A stretch of 64,000 nt of DNA from Actinomycetota bacterium (GTDB lineage Bacteria; Actinomycetota; Actinomycetes; Streptosporangiales; Streptosporangiaceae): assembly GCA_021324595.1 (NCBI GenBank), contig JAJPIV010000134.1, forward strand, positions 1 to 64,000, written 5' to 3'. The notes beneath the pieces were generated by a model. The model was not told the origin of the DNA, made no database searches, and saw only the letters and a list, made by a program, of their open reading frames with translations. Position numbers and translations under genes: made by a program. Shown one piece after another: positions 1-9,767 of this stretch. How positions within the stretch are numbered: position 1 is the stretch's first letter; each line of letters starts with the position of its first letter.

Positions 1-2219
1 AACGCGGCCATGAAGAACGCCCGGATGTAGTGCGGCTGCAGCCGGCGGGCGCGGGCCTCGGCCATCGCCGCCCGCCACTTCTCCAGGTCGGCGGCGGCGA
101 GGATGTCCCGGTGCGCGGCGCGTTCGGCGATCAGCTTGTCCAGCCCCTCGCCGACGGTGGCGTCGATCACCTGGGTGAGCCGGGCGCGCACCTCGGGCCG
201 GTCGCCGTAGCGGATCACCTCGACCAGCAGGTCACGCAGCGGGCTGCCTTCGAACGCCTCGCCGAGCACGTCGAAGACCTTGCCCTGGTAGGCCTGGCGC
301 TGGGTTTCCAGCTTGTCGAGGAGAAGCTGGAAGACGGCGCCTTCCCGGGTGTTCTGCGCGACCAGGTTCCACAGGTGGCAGACCTCGGTCTGGCCGATCT
401 GGTGGATGCGGCCGAACCGCTGCTCGATCCGGTTCGGGTTCCACGGCAGGTCGTAGCTCACCATCAGGTGGGCGCGCTGCAGGTTCAGGCCCTCGCCCGC
501 CGCGTCGGTGGCGACCAGCACCCGGGCCTGCACGTCCTGGGCGAACAGCTCCATGACCTTGCGGCGCTCCTCACGCCTGATCCCGCCATGGATGACCAGG
601 ACAGCCTCGGGGCGCCCGAGCAGGCCGCGGATGCGTTCGGCCACGTAGTCCAGGGTGTCCCGGTGCTCGGTGAAGACGATGATCTTCCGGATGCTGCCGG
701 CGGCGTCCCTGATCAGGGCGTTGTCGGTGAGCAGCTCGCGCAGCTCGGTCCACTTCTTGTCGGTGCCGGAGTGGCGGACCCTGCGGGCCAGCTCCTCCAG
801 GTCCGCGAGGATCGCGATCTCCTTGTCCAGCTCGGCGACCGTCTTCGCCGCAGTGGCGGCGTCGGCCACCTCGGACTCGACCTCCTCCGCCTCGCCGCTG
901 GGCAGGTCGTCCAGGTCCTCGGCGTCGTCGGGCAGGTCGCGGCCGAGCAGCTCGCCGAGCCGGCGGGCCAGGTCCTGGTCCGCGGCGGCGTGGTCGCCGT
1001 ACTGCACCTCGTGGCGCCTGCGCCGCCGTTCCAGCGACCTCAGGATCGCCTCGGGGCTGGAGGCCAGGCGCCGTTGCAGCACGGTGAGCGCGAGCCCGAC
1101 GGTGAAGCCGCGCTTGGCGTCGCCTTCAGCCTTGAGCCGGTCGGCGCGGTTCATCTCCTCGCGCACGTACTGGGTGACCGCATCGTACAGCTCCTGCTCG
1201 CCCTGGGACAGCTCGTAGGCGACGGTGTAGGCGCGGCGCTCAGGGAACAGCGGCGTGCCCTCGAACGTCTTCAGGTCCTCCTTGACCATGCGGCGCATCA
1301 GGCCCTCGGTGTCCACCGCGTGCACGCTGTCGCGGAACCGGCCCTCGAACCTGTCGGTGTCCAGCAGCGCCAGGAACAGCCGGAAATCCTCCTCCTTGCC
1401 CGCGTGCGGGGTCGCGGTCATCAGCAGCAGGTGCCGGGCGTGTCGGCCGAGCAGCTCGCCGAGCTGGTACCGCCTGGTCTTGCGCAGCTCGCCGCCGAAA
1501 TAGTGCGCCGACATGCGGTGCGCCTCGTCCACTACCACCAGGTCCCAGTCGGCGCGAGCCAGGTAGTCCCGTAGGTCATCGGACCGGGACAGCTGGTCCA
1601 TCCGCGCGATCAGCAGCGGGTTCCTGACAAACACCTGGCCGTCCGGCTGGGAGTCCGCGAGCTGCCGAGTGAGCTGCTCAAACGCCAGACCGAACTATTC
1701 CTTCAGCTCGTCCTGCCACTGATCGACCAGCCCGCCCGGAGCCAGCACCAGGCAGCGCTCCAGGTCACCGCGCAGCATCAGCTCCTTGATTTACAGGCCG
1801 GCCATGATCGTCTTCCCGGCGCCCGGGTCGTCGGCCAGCAGGAACCGCAGCGGCGTGCGGTCCAGCAGCTGCCCGTACACCGCCTGGATCTGGTGCGGCA
1901 GCGGCTCCAGATCCGAGGTGTGCACCGCGAGCATCGGATCGAAGCGCCCGGCCATCCTGATCCGGAGCCCTTCGGCGGCCAGCTTGAAGCCGGCCGCGTC
2001 CGCGCCGAAGTCGTAGGCCGCCGCGGCCTGGCCGAGGGACAGGCGCGGCTCGTGGTCACGGTACAGGATGCGCTCATCCAGGCGGCCGTCACCGGCCCGG
2101 TACGCCAGGCGCAGCGCATTCGACCTGATCCACGTCGCCGCGACCACGGTCACCGCGCCATCACCGGCCACCCCGGCGACCCGCGCCCCCGGGGTCACGT
2201 CCTCCAGCCTGATACCCAC
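1..2219 (-). pseudogene. SNF2/DEAD-like helicase, truncated by window edge and interrupted by two in-frame stops
   Basis: Minus frame from GTG 2219: VGIRLEDVTPGARV...[56 protein letters not shown]...VVVDEAHRMSAHYF...LLLMTATPHAGKEEDF...IIVFTEHRDTLDYVAERI...IEQRFGRIHQIGQ. Stops TAA (1791-1793) and TAG (1695-1697) are in the same frame as the DEAH motif and the rest. Confidence 0.85.
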
Positions 2220-2543
2220 GCCGCCCGCCTTCTCACCACCCGGCCCGTCGCGTTCACGCCTGACTCTAGGCAGATGCGCCGACGTCGGCTGGCCGGGTCT
2301 GTTCGGCGTCGTGACGGCCTGGCGTGGCGCGACACGCCGGTGATCACCAGGCGCGTGCTCTTGGTGATCTTGCACCGTGGCGTCCTGGTGTGCCCGGTGA
2401 TCAAGGCTTGCAGCCGCGTGAGGTGCTGGAGGCCCGCCCAGCCCAGCCAGGGCGGCGCGGCCCGGTCAGGCAACCTGGCTCGGTCGCGCGCCGTCCTGGT
2501 GGCAGGGAGCACGCACGCGCGGCTCGCGAGGGGCTCGGGAGGG

Positions 2544-3857
2544 ATGGTCATGAAGCCGGGAATCATCCGGGGATCCGTCGCGGCGCCGGCTGTGATGCTC
2601 GCCGCGCTCGCGCAGGCGGCCTGCGGCACCGCCGTCACCGGGGCGGGATCAGCGCCCGCGCCGAGGTGCCCGGCGCGCCTGCTGGCAGGCTCCACGCCGC
2701 CCGCCGGGGCGCCATCGGCGCCGTGGCCCGGCCGGGTTTCGCCCGCGCTGATCCCGCCGGGGGCGGTGACCGTCTCGATCTGCCAGTACGCGCCCCCGCT
2801 GCCCGCGTCCAAGGCGAGGCTCGCCCCTGCCCGCCGGATCGTGCTGCGCGGGACCTCCGCCGCGGGCCTTGCGGCGATCGTCGACGGCGGGCTGGCGCTG
2901 ACCGCCGCCGCCCGGCGTTGTGACCGTCCCCGGGGCAGGCTGCCGTTTCGCCAGGCGCTCGTGTTCGGATACCGGCGCGGGCGCCGCGTGACCGCCGCGA
3001 TCTCCTACACCGGCTGCTCGCTCGCGATCGTGGCAGCCGGGAGCAGGGCCGCCGTGCTCGCCAGCCCGTTGCAGTCTGACCTGTTCTCCCTCGCCAGTGT
3101 CACCCGGCGTCCGGAAGGCCCCCCGGCCCCGGGCCTGGTGAGCCTTTCGATCCGGTCCGCCGCGGCCGCCGCCGCACGTGGTCACTGGAGCCTGTACGTG
3201 GACGGCGCCGCCGTCATCCGCGCCGCCCGGCCCGGAACCGTGGTCTTCCAGGTCCCGCCGGCGGGCGTGCCGGACGCCGTGCCGGGCAGGGTCATCAGCG
3301 TGGTGCTGGCGGCCCGGCCCGCGCCCGGCTGCGTGCCAGCGCAGCTCGCCCTCAGCTACCTGGGCGGCGGGGCGGGAGCCGGCAGCGATTTCGGATCCGT
3401 CGTGGTCCGGGACGACTCGCCCCGCCCATGCGCGCTGGCCGGGCCGCTGCGCCTGGCCGGGACGGACCCGACGGGGCGGCTGGTCACGCGGACGGTCGTG
3501 TTCCCGGTGGCAGGCGCCGCACTCCTGAGCCCGGCGACAGGCCCGGTCAGTCAGCGCGTCACAACGGCGGGCAGCCCGCAGGCGGCCGCGCGCGGCGCCT
3601 TCGTCGCGATCCTGGCCCTGGCGGCCGAGTACCGGGACGGCCCGGCCAGTGTCGACCACGGGTACTGCGAGCCGCTGTGGATCACGCCCGCCGGATGGCG
3701 CGTCACGCTGCCGGACGGGCAATCGCTCACGGTCCCCAACGCGGATCCGTTCACCTCCGCGAGATTCAGCCGCTCCGGCGGACTGGTGACCTGCCGGGGA
3801 GAACTCGCTGGCGTCCCGCCCGCCACGGTCGCCTGGCAGCCAGGCGCCACGGGCTGA
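2544..3857 (+). CDS. Secreted/lipoprotein of unknown function with DUF4232-like C-terminal part
   Basis: ATG 2544 in frame of ORF 1893..3857; hydrophobic signal AAPAVMLAALAQAAC; C-terminal CVPAQLALSYLGGGAGAGSDFGSVVVRDDSPRPCALAG resembles DUF4232. Confidence 0.6.
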   Translation: MVMKPGIIRGSVAAPAVMLAALAQAACGTAVTGAGSAPAPRCPARLLAGSTPPAGAPSAPWPGRVSPALIPPGAVTVSICQYAPPLPASKARLAPARRIVLRGTSAAGLAAIVDGGLALTAAARRCDRPRGRLPFRQALVFGYRRGRRVTAAISYTGCSLAIVAAGSRAAVLASPLQSDLFSLASVTRRPEGPPAPGLVSLSIRSAAAAAARGHWSLYVDGAAVIRAARPGTVVFQVPPAGVPDAVPGRVISVVLAARPAPGCVPAQLALSYLGGGAGAGSDFGSVVVRDDSPRPCALAGPLRLAGTDPTGRLVTRTVVFPVAGAALLSPATGPVSQRVTTAGSPQAAARGAFVAILALAAEYRDGPASVDHGYCEPLWITPAGWRVTLPDGQSLTVPNADPFTSARFSRSGGLVTCRGELAGVPPATVAWQPGATG

Positions 3858-4008
3858 GATCCCCGGCCCCCGGCCCGCGCCCCCGCCCGGCATGGCTGCC
3901 CGGCCGGCCTCGCCGGCCCGGTGGCGGCCGCGGCCTGGCCGGCCCGCGGGACGCGCCGCGTTCGGGCACGCCAGGGAACGCGCCGCCGTGCCCTCGCGTC
4001 CAACGGGC

Positions 4009-4965
4009 ATGCGCGTTCGGGTAATGATCGCCGTGGCCCTGTGCGCCCTCGTAGCGGGGTGCGGGACGGCGCGCCCGCCGGAGCGCGGGCCTGGGGGAGC
4101 GGCGCCGGCTGCGGCTCGCCGGCCGGCGGCGGCGGCGGGGAACCGCGCGGCGGCCCGGGCGGAGGCGCGCCGGCTGCTGTCGCTGGCCCGGGTTCCTCCG
4201 GGCGCCGTCCGCCTGGCCCGCCCGCCGCGGGAGCTGTCCGCCCCGGCGATGGGCACGCCCGCGGTGACCTCGCTGGTCGACCGGGTCGCGGCCTGGCGGG
4301 TCCGGATGCCGTTCCCGGTGGCGCGCGACTGGCTGGCGGCCCACCCGCCGCGCGGCCTGCGCCCGGACGGATCGGCTGCCAGCGGTTACGCCAACACCGG
4401 GGTGATCACCATGGCCGGCACCAGCTACCGGGGCCCCGCCAGCGGGGCATGGCAGTCGGCCGACCTGGAGATCGGCGTGGCCCCGGCCGGCCCTGCCGCC
4501 AGCGTGATCCGCGCCGACGCGGTGATCGTGTGGCTGGATCCGCGGCCCATCCGGTCTGGTCCCGGCGCCCGCCCCGTGCGCGTCACCGTGGCGTCCGGCT
4601 GCCCGGCCTCCGACCGGGGCGTGACCGGCGTGATCAGCCCTGGCCCGGGGCTGAGCCGGCGGATGCTGCCGCCCGGGCGGCCCGTCGCCGGCCTGCGCTG
4701 CCGATACGACGGCCTCAATGGCCACCCGTGGCGGCTGGTCGGCGCGGCGCGGCTCTCCGCCGCGGCCGCTCGCCGGGCTGCCATGGCGATGCTGCGCCTG
4801 CCGCTCAGCCATCCCGACGGGGCGCGGGTGTCCTGCCCGCTGGCCGACGGATCGGCGGAGGTCCTCGCGCTGGCCTACCCGGGCCGCCCCGACGTGGACC
4901 TGTGGGTGACTATCGGCGGATGCGGCGGGGTCTCCAACGGCCACATCCTCGCCGGCCGCGCGTGA
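4009..4965 (+). CDS. Lipoprotein of unknown function
   Basis: MRVRVMIAVALCALVAGCGTARPP lipobox (LVAGC). Confidence 0.7.
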   Translation: MRVRVMIAVALCALVAGCGTARPPERGPGGAAPAAARRPAAAAGNRAAARAEARRLLSLARVPPGAVRLARPPRELSAPAMGTPAVTSLVDRVAAWRVRMPFPVARDWLAAHPPRGLRPDGSAASGYANTGVITMAGTSYRGPASGAWQSADLEIGVAPAGPAASVIRADAVIVWLDPRPIRSGPGARPVRVTVASGCPASDRGVTGVISPGPGLSRRMLPPGRPVAGLRCRYDGLNGHPWRLVGAARLSAAAARRAAMAMLRLPLSHPDGARVSCPLADGSAEVLALAYPGRPDVDLWVTIGGCGGVSNGHILAGRA

Positions 4966-5136
4966 CCGGCGGGCCGGCCCGGCCGCGCCCTCCCGTGACG
5001 GCGCGGCCGCCGGTGACCGTCCGGCGAACTGTCGGTCCGCCTCCCTAGCATCTGCGACAGCGCACCCGGGGACGGCGCGCCGCCGGCCGTTCAGGGGGCA
5101 ATCCCGGCAGGGCGCTCTTCGGCGGGAGGTGAGCTC

Positions 5137-6528
5137 GTGGGTCATGGCCAGGCGCCCATCGCCGTCGTCCTCGCCGCGGCGCTCTCCGTCGGCCTCGGCG
5201 CGTGCGGCGGCCGCGCGGCGGGATCGCGCGCGCCCGCTGCCGGGCAGCCCGCGCCCGGGCGGCCCGCCACCCGCCCGGTGCCTCCCGGCGCGGCCGGAGC
5301 ACCCCGGCCGGCGGGCACGCGGCGGTCGGCCGCCGCGTCCGCCGGCGGGCGCGGGAACGGCTCTCGCTTCCTGAGGCTGCTGATCGAGCCGCGGGACGGC
5401 ATCGCGCCGATCTACCGGCTGATCTCCGGGGCGCGGTCGTCGGTCGAGCTGACCATGTACGAGCTGGCCGACCCGGCCGCGGAGGCCGACCTCGCGGCGG
5501 ACGCGGCCCGGGGCGTGGACGTCCGCGTCATCCTGGACCAGCACCTGGCCCGGGCGGCGAACGCCAGCGCCTACCGCTACCTCACGGCGCGCGGAGTGCA
5601 CGTCCGGTGGGCGCCGTCCGGCACGATCTACCACCAGAAGACCCTCACGGTCGACGGCCTCACCTCGGTCATCATGACCGGGAACCTGGTCGCCTGGGAC
5701 TACCCGAGCACCCGGGACTTCGCCGTCATCGACTCCCGGCCCGCTGACGTCGCGGCGATCGTGGCCACCTTCGACGCGGACTACGCCGGCCGCCCGATCC
5801 GGCCGCCGGACGGCGCCGACCTGGTCTGGTCGCCCACGAACGCGCAGGCCACGGTCCTGTCCGTCATCGCGGGCGCCAGGCGCACGCTCGCCCTGGAAGA
5901 CGAGGAGATGCGCGACCCGGCTGTCACCAGCGCCCTGGCCGCCGCCGCCCGGCGCGGCGTGAACGTGACGATCACGATGACCGCCGACCCCGAGTGGGAC
6001 CAGGCGTTCACCCGGCTCAGCCGGGCCGGCGCGCACCTCCGGCTCTACCCGGATGGCGGCGGCTCGCTGTACATCCACGCCAAGGCGATCGTGGCCGACG
6101 CCGGCCTGCCCGATCAGCGGGCCCTGGTCGGGTCGCAGAACTTCTCCGCCGCCAGCCTCGACTACAACCGGGAGCTCGGCATCCTCACCAGCGCCCCCGC
6201 GATCGTGTCCGCCGTCAGCGCGACGCTCGCCGCCGACTTCGCCGGCGCGGCGCGGTACCGGGCGCCGGGCCAGCCACCGCCTGGCGGTCACGGGCAGGCG
6301 GCCTGGTGCACCGCCAGCGCCACCGTGTACGACGCCGCCCGCGACGAGAACGACGTCTTCGTTCACTCGGACCAGCCCTACCGGTCCGCGACGGCGACCG
6401 CGGACGGCTACTCGGGCACCTGGCGGACGGGCGGCACCGGCTACGCGCTGATCTACCTCGACGGGCCGCCGCCGGGCGCGCTCATCACCGTGCGGGTCGG
6501 CAGCGCGGTGTGCACCGCCAGGGACTGA
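5137..6528 (+). CDS. Phospholipase D-like domain lipoprotein
   Basis: GTG start after gggaggtgag; signal with lipobox LGAC; two PLD-type motifs IYHQKTLTVDGLTSVIMTGN and YIHAKAIVADAGLPDQRALVGSQNFS. Confidence 0.85.
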   Translation: MGHGQAPIAVVLAAALSVGLGACGGRAAGSRAPAAGQPAPGRPATRPVPPGAAGAPRPAGTRRSAAASAGGRGNGSRFLRLLIEPRDGIAPIYRLISGARSSVELTMYELADPAAEADLAADAARGVDVRVILDQHLARAANASAYRYLTARGVHVRWAPSGTIYHQKTLTVDGLTSVIMTGNLVAWDYPSTRDFAVIDSRPADVAAIVATFDADYAGRPIRPPDGADLVWSPTNAQATVLSVIAGARRTLALEDEEMRDPAVTSALAAAARRGVNVTITMTADPEWDQAFTRLSRAGAHLRLYPDGGGSLYIHAKAIVADAGLPDQRALVGSQNFSAASLDYNRELGILTSAPAIVSAVSATLAADFAGAARYRAPGQPPPGGHGQAAWCTASATVYDAARDENDVFVHSDQPYRSATATADGYSGTWRTGGTGYALIYLDGPPPGALITVRVGSAVCTARD

Positions 6529-6640
6529 CCCGCCGCCCGGCGGCAGGCGGCACGACCTGCCGGGCCAACGGCTCGGCCCCGCCGGCCACCCGGCATGGCC
6601 CCAATCCCGGCAAGGAAGGGCAAGTCGGTAGCGTAGGCGC

Positions 6641-8125
6641 ATGAGCGAGCCGGTGACCGAAGGGCAGGGGCCCTCCGCGGCACCGGAGGACGAGGGGGAA
6701 CGAGCCCGGCAGCGGCATGAGGCGCAGGCGGCCGGCGAGGCTCCCGCCGCGCAGGATCGCCCGGCCGCCGACCGCCGGCGGGTCAGGCCGGCCGGCGCCC
6801 GGTCGGACCGGCGCGCCGTCGCGGTGATGACGATCGCGCACGGCATCCAGCACTTCTACGTCGCCGGGCTGGCGATCACCTATCCATTCGTGGTGGCCGA
6901 GTTCCACGCCTCATACGCCGTGCTCGGCCTGTGGCTCTCGGCCGCCGGCGTGCTGGGCGGCCTGCTGCAGGCCGCCGCCGGGCTGCTGCGCCGCGCCAGC
7001 GCCCGCACGGTGCTCGCCGTGCAGGACCTGGCCATGGGCGGCGCGTCGGTGCTCGGCGCGGTCGCCGGGGCGTTCCCCGTGTTCGGGCTCGCGCGCGTGC
7101 TCGGCTCCGCGGTGAGCTGGCCGCAGCATCCGGTCGGGTCCGCCTACCTGGCCGAGCGCTTCCCGAAGCGGAGGGCGACCGTGCTGAGCTGGCACACCGC
7201 CGGTGGCAGCCTCGGCACGGCGGCGGTGCCGCTGCTGATGTCGGCGGTGCTGGCCGCGGCCGGCTGGCGCTGGGCGCTGGTGGCCCTGGGCGCTGCGCTG
7301 GCGGCGGGCGGCCTGCTGATCCGGCTCGCCCTCCCGCCCGAGCGCGGCGCGGCCGGGGACGCGCCGGGGCGGGGCACCGCCGGGCCGGATCTGGGCATGG
7401 CCGTCCCGGAGAGGCGCACCGCCGGGCCGGCCGTCGCGCGGGCCGCCCCCGCCGGGGCGAGCGGGCGGGCCTGGTCCTGGCGGCCCGCGCGCCGCCGGGG
7501 AGCCCCTGAGGGGCCGGCGCGCGCCGGGGGGCTCTGGCGGCAGCTCAGGCGACGGGAGGTAGCGGCGGTGCTCGCCGCCGGGACGATCGCCGCCGGCGGC
7601 CGTGGCCTGGGGACCCTGAGCACCTACATCCCGGCGTACCTGCGCAGCGGCCTTCGCCTGCCCACGCTGACGGTGGGCGTCCTGGTCACCATCGTCCTGG
7701 CGGCCAGCATCGCGGGCCCGGTGTTCGGCGGCGTGCTCGCCGACCGGTTCGGGCGGGCCAGGACGCTGATCGTCACCTACGTCGCCGCCGCCGGCGTCCT
7801 CGCAGCGTTCGGCTACGCCGGCCGTGGCGTGGTCGTGCTGGCACTCCTCGGCGTCGCCGTCGGCGTGCTCGGCTACGCCGAGTCGCCGCTGCTCCAGGCC
7901 GTCTTCTCCGACCTGCTCGGCGGCGCCGCCCGTGGCGCGTTCGGCGTGTTCTTCGCGATCTCCTATGGCGTCGGGTCGCTGTGGACCGCCGTGATCGGCT
8001 GGGTGATCACGGCGGCCGGCTTCGCGACGGCCTTCGCGGTGATGGCGGGCTCGTTCGTGGCGGCCGCGCTGATCATCGCCCTGGCCATTCCGCGCCGCCG
8101 CCGCGGCGCAGCGCACGGCGCGTGA
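6641..8125 (+). CDS. MFS transporter
   Basis: About 12 hydrophobic segments; MFS-like motif GGVLADRFGRARTL. Confidence 0.85.
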   Translation: MSEPVTEGQGPSAAPEDEGERARQRHEAQAAGEAPAAQDRPAADRRRVRPAGARSDRRAVAVMTIAHGIQHFYVAGLAITYPFVVAEFHASYAVLGLWLSAAGVLGGLLQAAAGLLRRASARTVLAVQDLAMGGASVLGAVAGAFPVFGLARVLGSAVSWPQHPVGSAYLAERFPKRRATVLSWHTAGGSLGTAAVPLLMSAVLAAAGWRWALVALGAALAAGGLLIRLALPPERGAAGDAPGRGTAGPDLGMAVPERRTAGPAVARAAPAGASGRAWSWRPARRRGAPEGPARAGGLWRQLRRREVAAVLAAGTIAAGGRGLGTLSTYIPAYLRSGLRLPTLTVGVLVTIVLAASIAGPVFGGVLADRFGRARTLIVTYVAAAGVLAAFGYAGRGVVVLALLGVAVGVLGYAESPLLQAVFSDLLGGAARGAFGVFFAISYGVGSLWTAVIGWVITAAGFATAFAVMAGSFVAAALIIALAIPRRRRGAAHGA

Positions 8126-8187
8126 GCGGCGAGGAACGGCGCGCGGGACGGGCCGGGCGCGCCGAGCCGCTCGGACGACCGGTCACG

Positions 8188-8217
8188 GGCCGGGCCGGGC
8201 GGGTGCCCGGCCCGGCC
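8188..8217. terminator. GC-rich hairpin between convergent MFS and serB genes
   Basis: GGCCGGGCCGGGC-gggt-GCCCGGCCCGGCC, 13-bp perfect stem. Confidence 0.5.
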
Positions 8218-8393
8218 GCCCGCCCGGCCCGGCCCTCATGGACTGGGAGTACCTGCTGGTGGCCGCTCGCCGCGAGTGAGCGCGGCCGCCTTCATGGTCC
8301 CGGATGGGGCCGCGCTGGAGCCTGCGGCGGAAGCGGGCGCCCAGGGTGATCATCTCCGTGACGTGGCTGGCGGGCGGCGTCGCCGGGCGGCGC

Positions 8394-9620
8394 CTACCCG
8401 GCGGCCCAGCCGAACGCCGGGCTGACCTGGTCGTCCTCGGCGTCGGCCGCGTCGATGTCATCCCTGGAGATCCCGAGCAGATACAAGATCGCGTCCAGGT
8501 GCGGCACGCTGACCGAGGCGTCGGCGGCGCGGCGCACGGCCGGCTTGGCGTTGAACGCGACGCCGAGTCCCGCGGCGGCGATCATGTCAAGGTCGTTGGC
8601 ACCGTCGCCGACCGCGACCGTCTGGCTGAGCGGCACCCCGGCCCGGGAGGCGAAGTCGCGGAGCAGCCGCTCCTTGCCCGGCCTGTCGATCAGCTCGCCG
8701 GCGATCCGCCCGGTGAGCCTGCCGCCGGCGATCTCCAGGGTGTTCGCCGCGGCGTAATCCAGCCCGAGCTCGGCGCTCAGCCAGTCCGTGACCTGGGTGA
8801 ACCCGCCGCTGACCACGCCGCACCGGTAGCCGAGGCGCTTGAGGGTCCGCACCAGCGTCCGGGCGCCCGGGGTGAGCCGCAGCTTTCCGGTCAGCGCCTC
8901 GACCACCGAGGCGTCCAGCCCCGCGAGCAGCGCGACCCGCTCGCGCAGGGCGGTGGCGTAGTCGATCTCCCCGCGCATCGCCGCCGCGGTCAGCGCCGAC
9001 ACCTCGGCGGCGTGGCCCGCCTCGTCGGCGAGCAGGTCGATGGCCTCGTCCTGGAGCAGCGTGGAGTCGACGTCCATCACCACCAGCCGCATCGCCCGGC
9101 GGTGCAGCCCGCCGCGCTGCACGGCGATGTCGACGCCGAGGCTGGCCGACTCCCGGGCGAGCGCGCCCCGCAGGGCCTGCGGGTCGGCACCGGAGATCCC
9201 GAACTCGATGCAGGTGACCGGCTCCCGGGCCAGGCGCTCGATCCGGTCGATGTTCGCGCCGCTCGCCGCGATCCGCCCGGCGATGGCCGCGATCACCGCC
9301 GGCGTCAGCGGGCTGCCGAGCACGGTCACGTGCAGCCGCCCCCGGGCCGGCGGGGCATGGTCCCCTGAACCGGTCGTGATCTCGGCGTTCATGCCGAGGT
9401 CGCCGGCGAGCGAGGTGACGCGCCGGTGGATCGAGGTCAGGTCCGGCGCTCCCGGGCAGGCGAGCAGGACGCCCAGGATCAGGTGGCCGCGGATGACGAC
9501 CTGCTCGACGTCGAGCACGGTCAGGTCGTGCGCCGCCAGGCCGGAGAACAGCCGGGACGTGACCCCCGGCCGGTCCCGTCCGGTCAGCGTGATCAGCAGC
9601 GTGGTCGGTGGCTGGGTCAT
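8394..9620 (-). CDS. serB: Phosphoserine phosphatase with N-terminal ACT-like domain
   Basis: ACT-like N-terminus; HAD motifs VVMDVDSTLLQDEAIDLLA and VAVGDGANDLDMIAAAGLGVAFNAKP. Confidence 0.92.
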   Translation of the reverse strand: MTQPPTTLLITLTGRDRPGVTSRLFSGLAAHDLTVLDVEQVVIRGHLILGVLLACPGAPDLTSIHRRVTSLAGDLGMNAEITTGSGDHAPPARGRLHVTVLGSPLTPAVIAAIAGRIAASGANIDRIERLAREPVTCIEFGISGADPQALRGALARESASLGVDIAVQRGGLHRRAMRLVVMDVDSTLLQDEAIDLLADEAGHAAEVSALTAAAMRGEIDYATALRERVALLAGLDASVVEALTGKLRLTPGARTLVRTLKRLGYRCGVVSGGFTQVTDWLSAELGLDYAAANTLEIAGGRLTGRIAGELIDRPGKERLLRDFASRAGVPLSQTVAVGDGANDLDMIAAAGLGVAFNAKPAVRRAADASVSVPHLDAILYLLGISRDDIDAADAEDDQVSPAFGWAAG

Positions 9621-9767
9621 GACCTGCCCACGCTATCGGGTCGGCGGCCAGGTCCGCGCCTCCGGCCGCCGCGATGGGCCCACCGGCCCCCCAGCCCGGG
9701 ACCAATGCCCGCTGCCGGCGGCGGGCGCGAGCCAGTTGGATGGAAACACCACGAAGGAAGTGCTCCG

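Noticed and set aside
1-2219. Calling the helicase pseudogene a DISARM drmD
   Set aside because: Only one partial gene is visible; no drmA/drmB/drmC or methyltransferase in the window.
2338-2404. Three GGTGATC motifs as an operator upstream of the first lipoprotein
   Set aside because: Irregular spacing and no matching known regulator; too weak to call.
3766-6846. 1026-aa minus-strand ORF (and similar long antisense ORFs such as 30..1574 +, 2649..4256 -, 53786..56728 -, 57886..60117 +)
   Set aside because: High-GC shadow ORFs opposite or overlapping well-supported genes; Arg/Pro/Gly/Ala-rich translations without recognisable domains.
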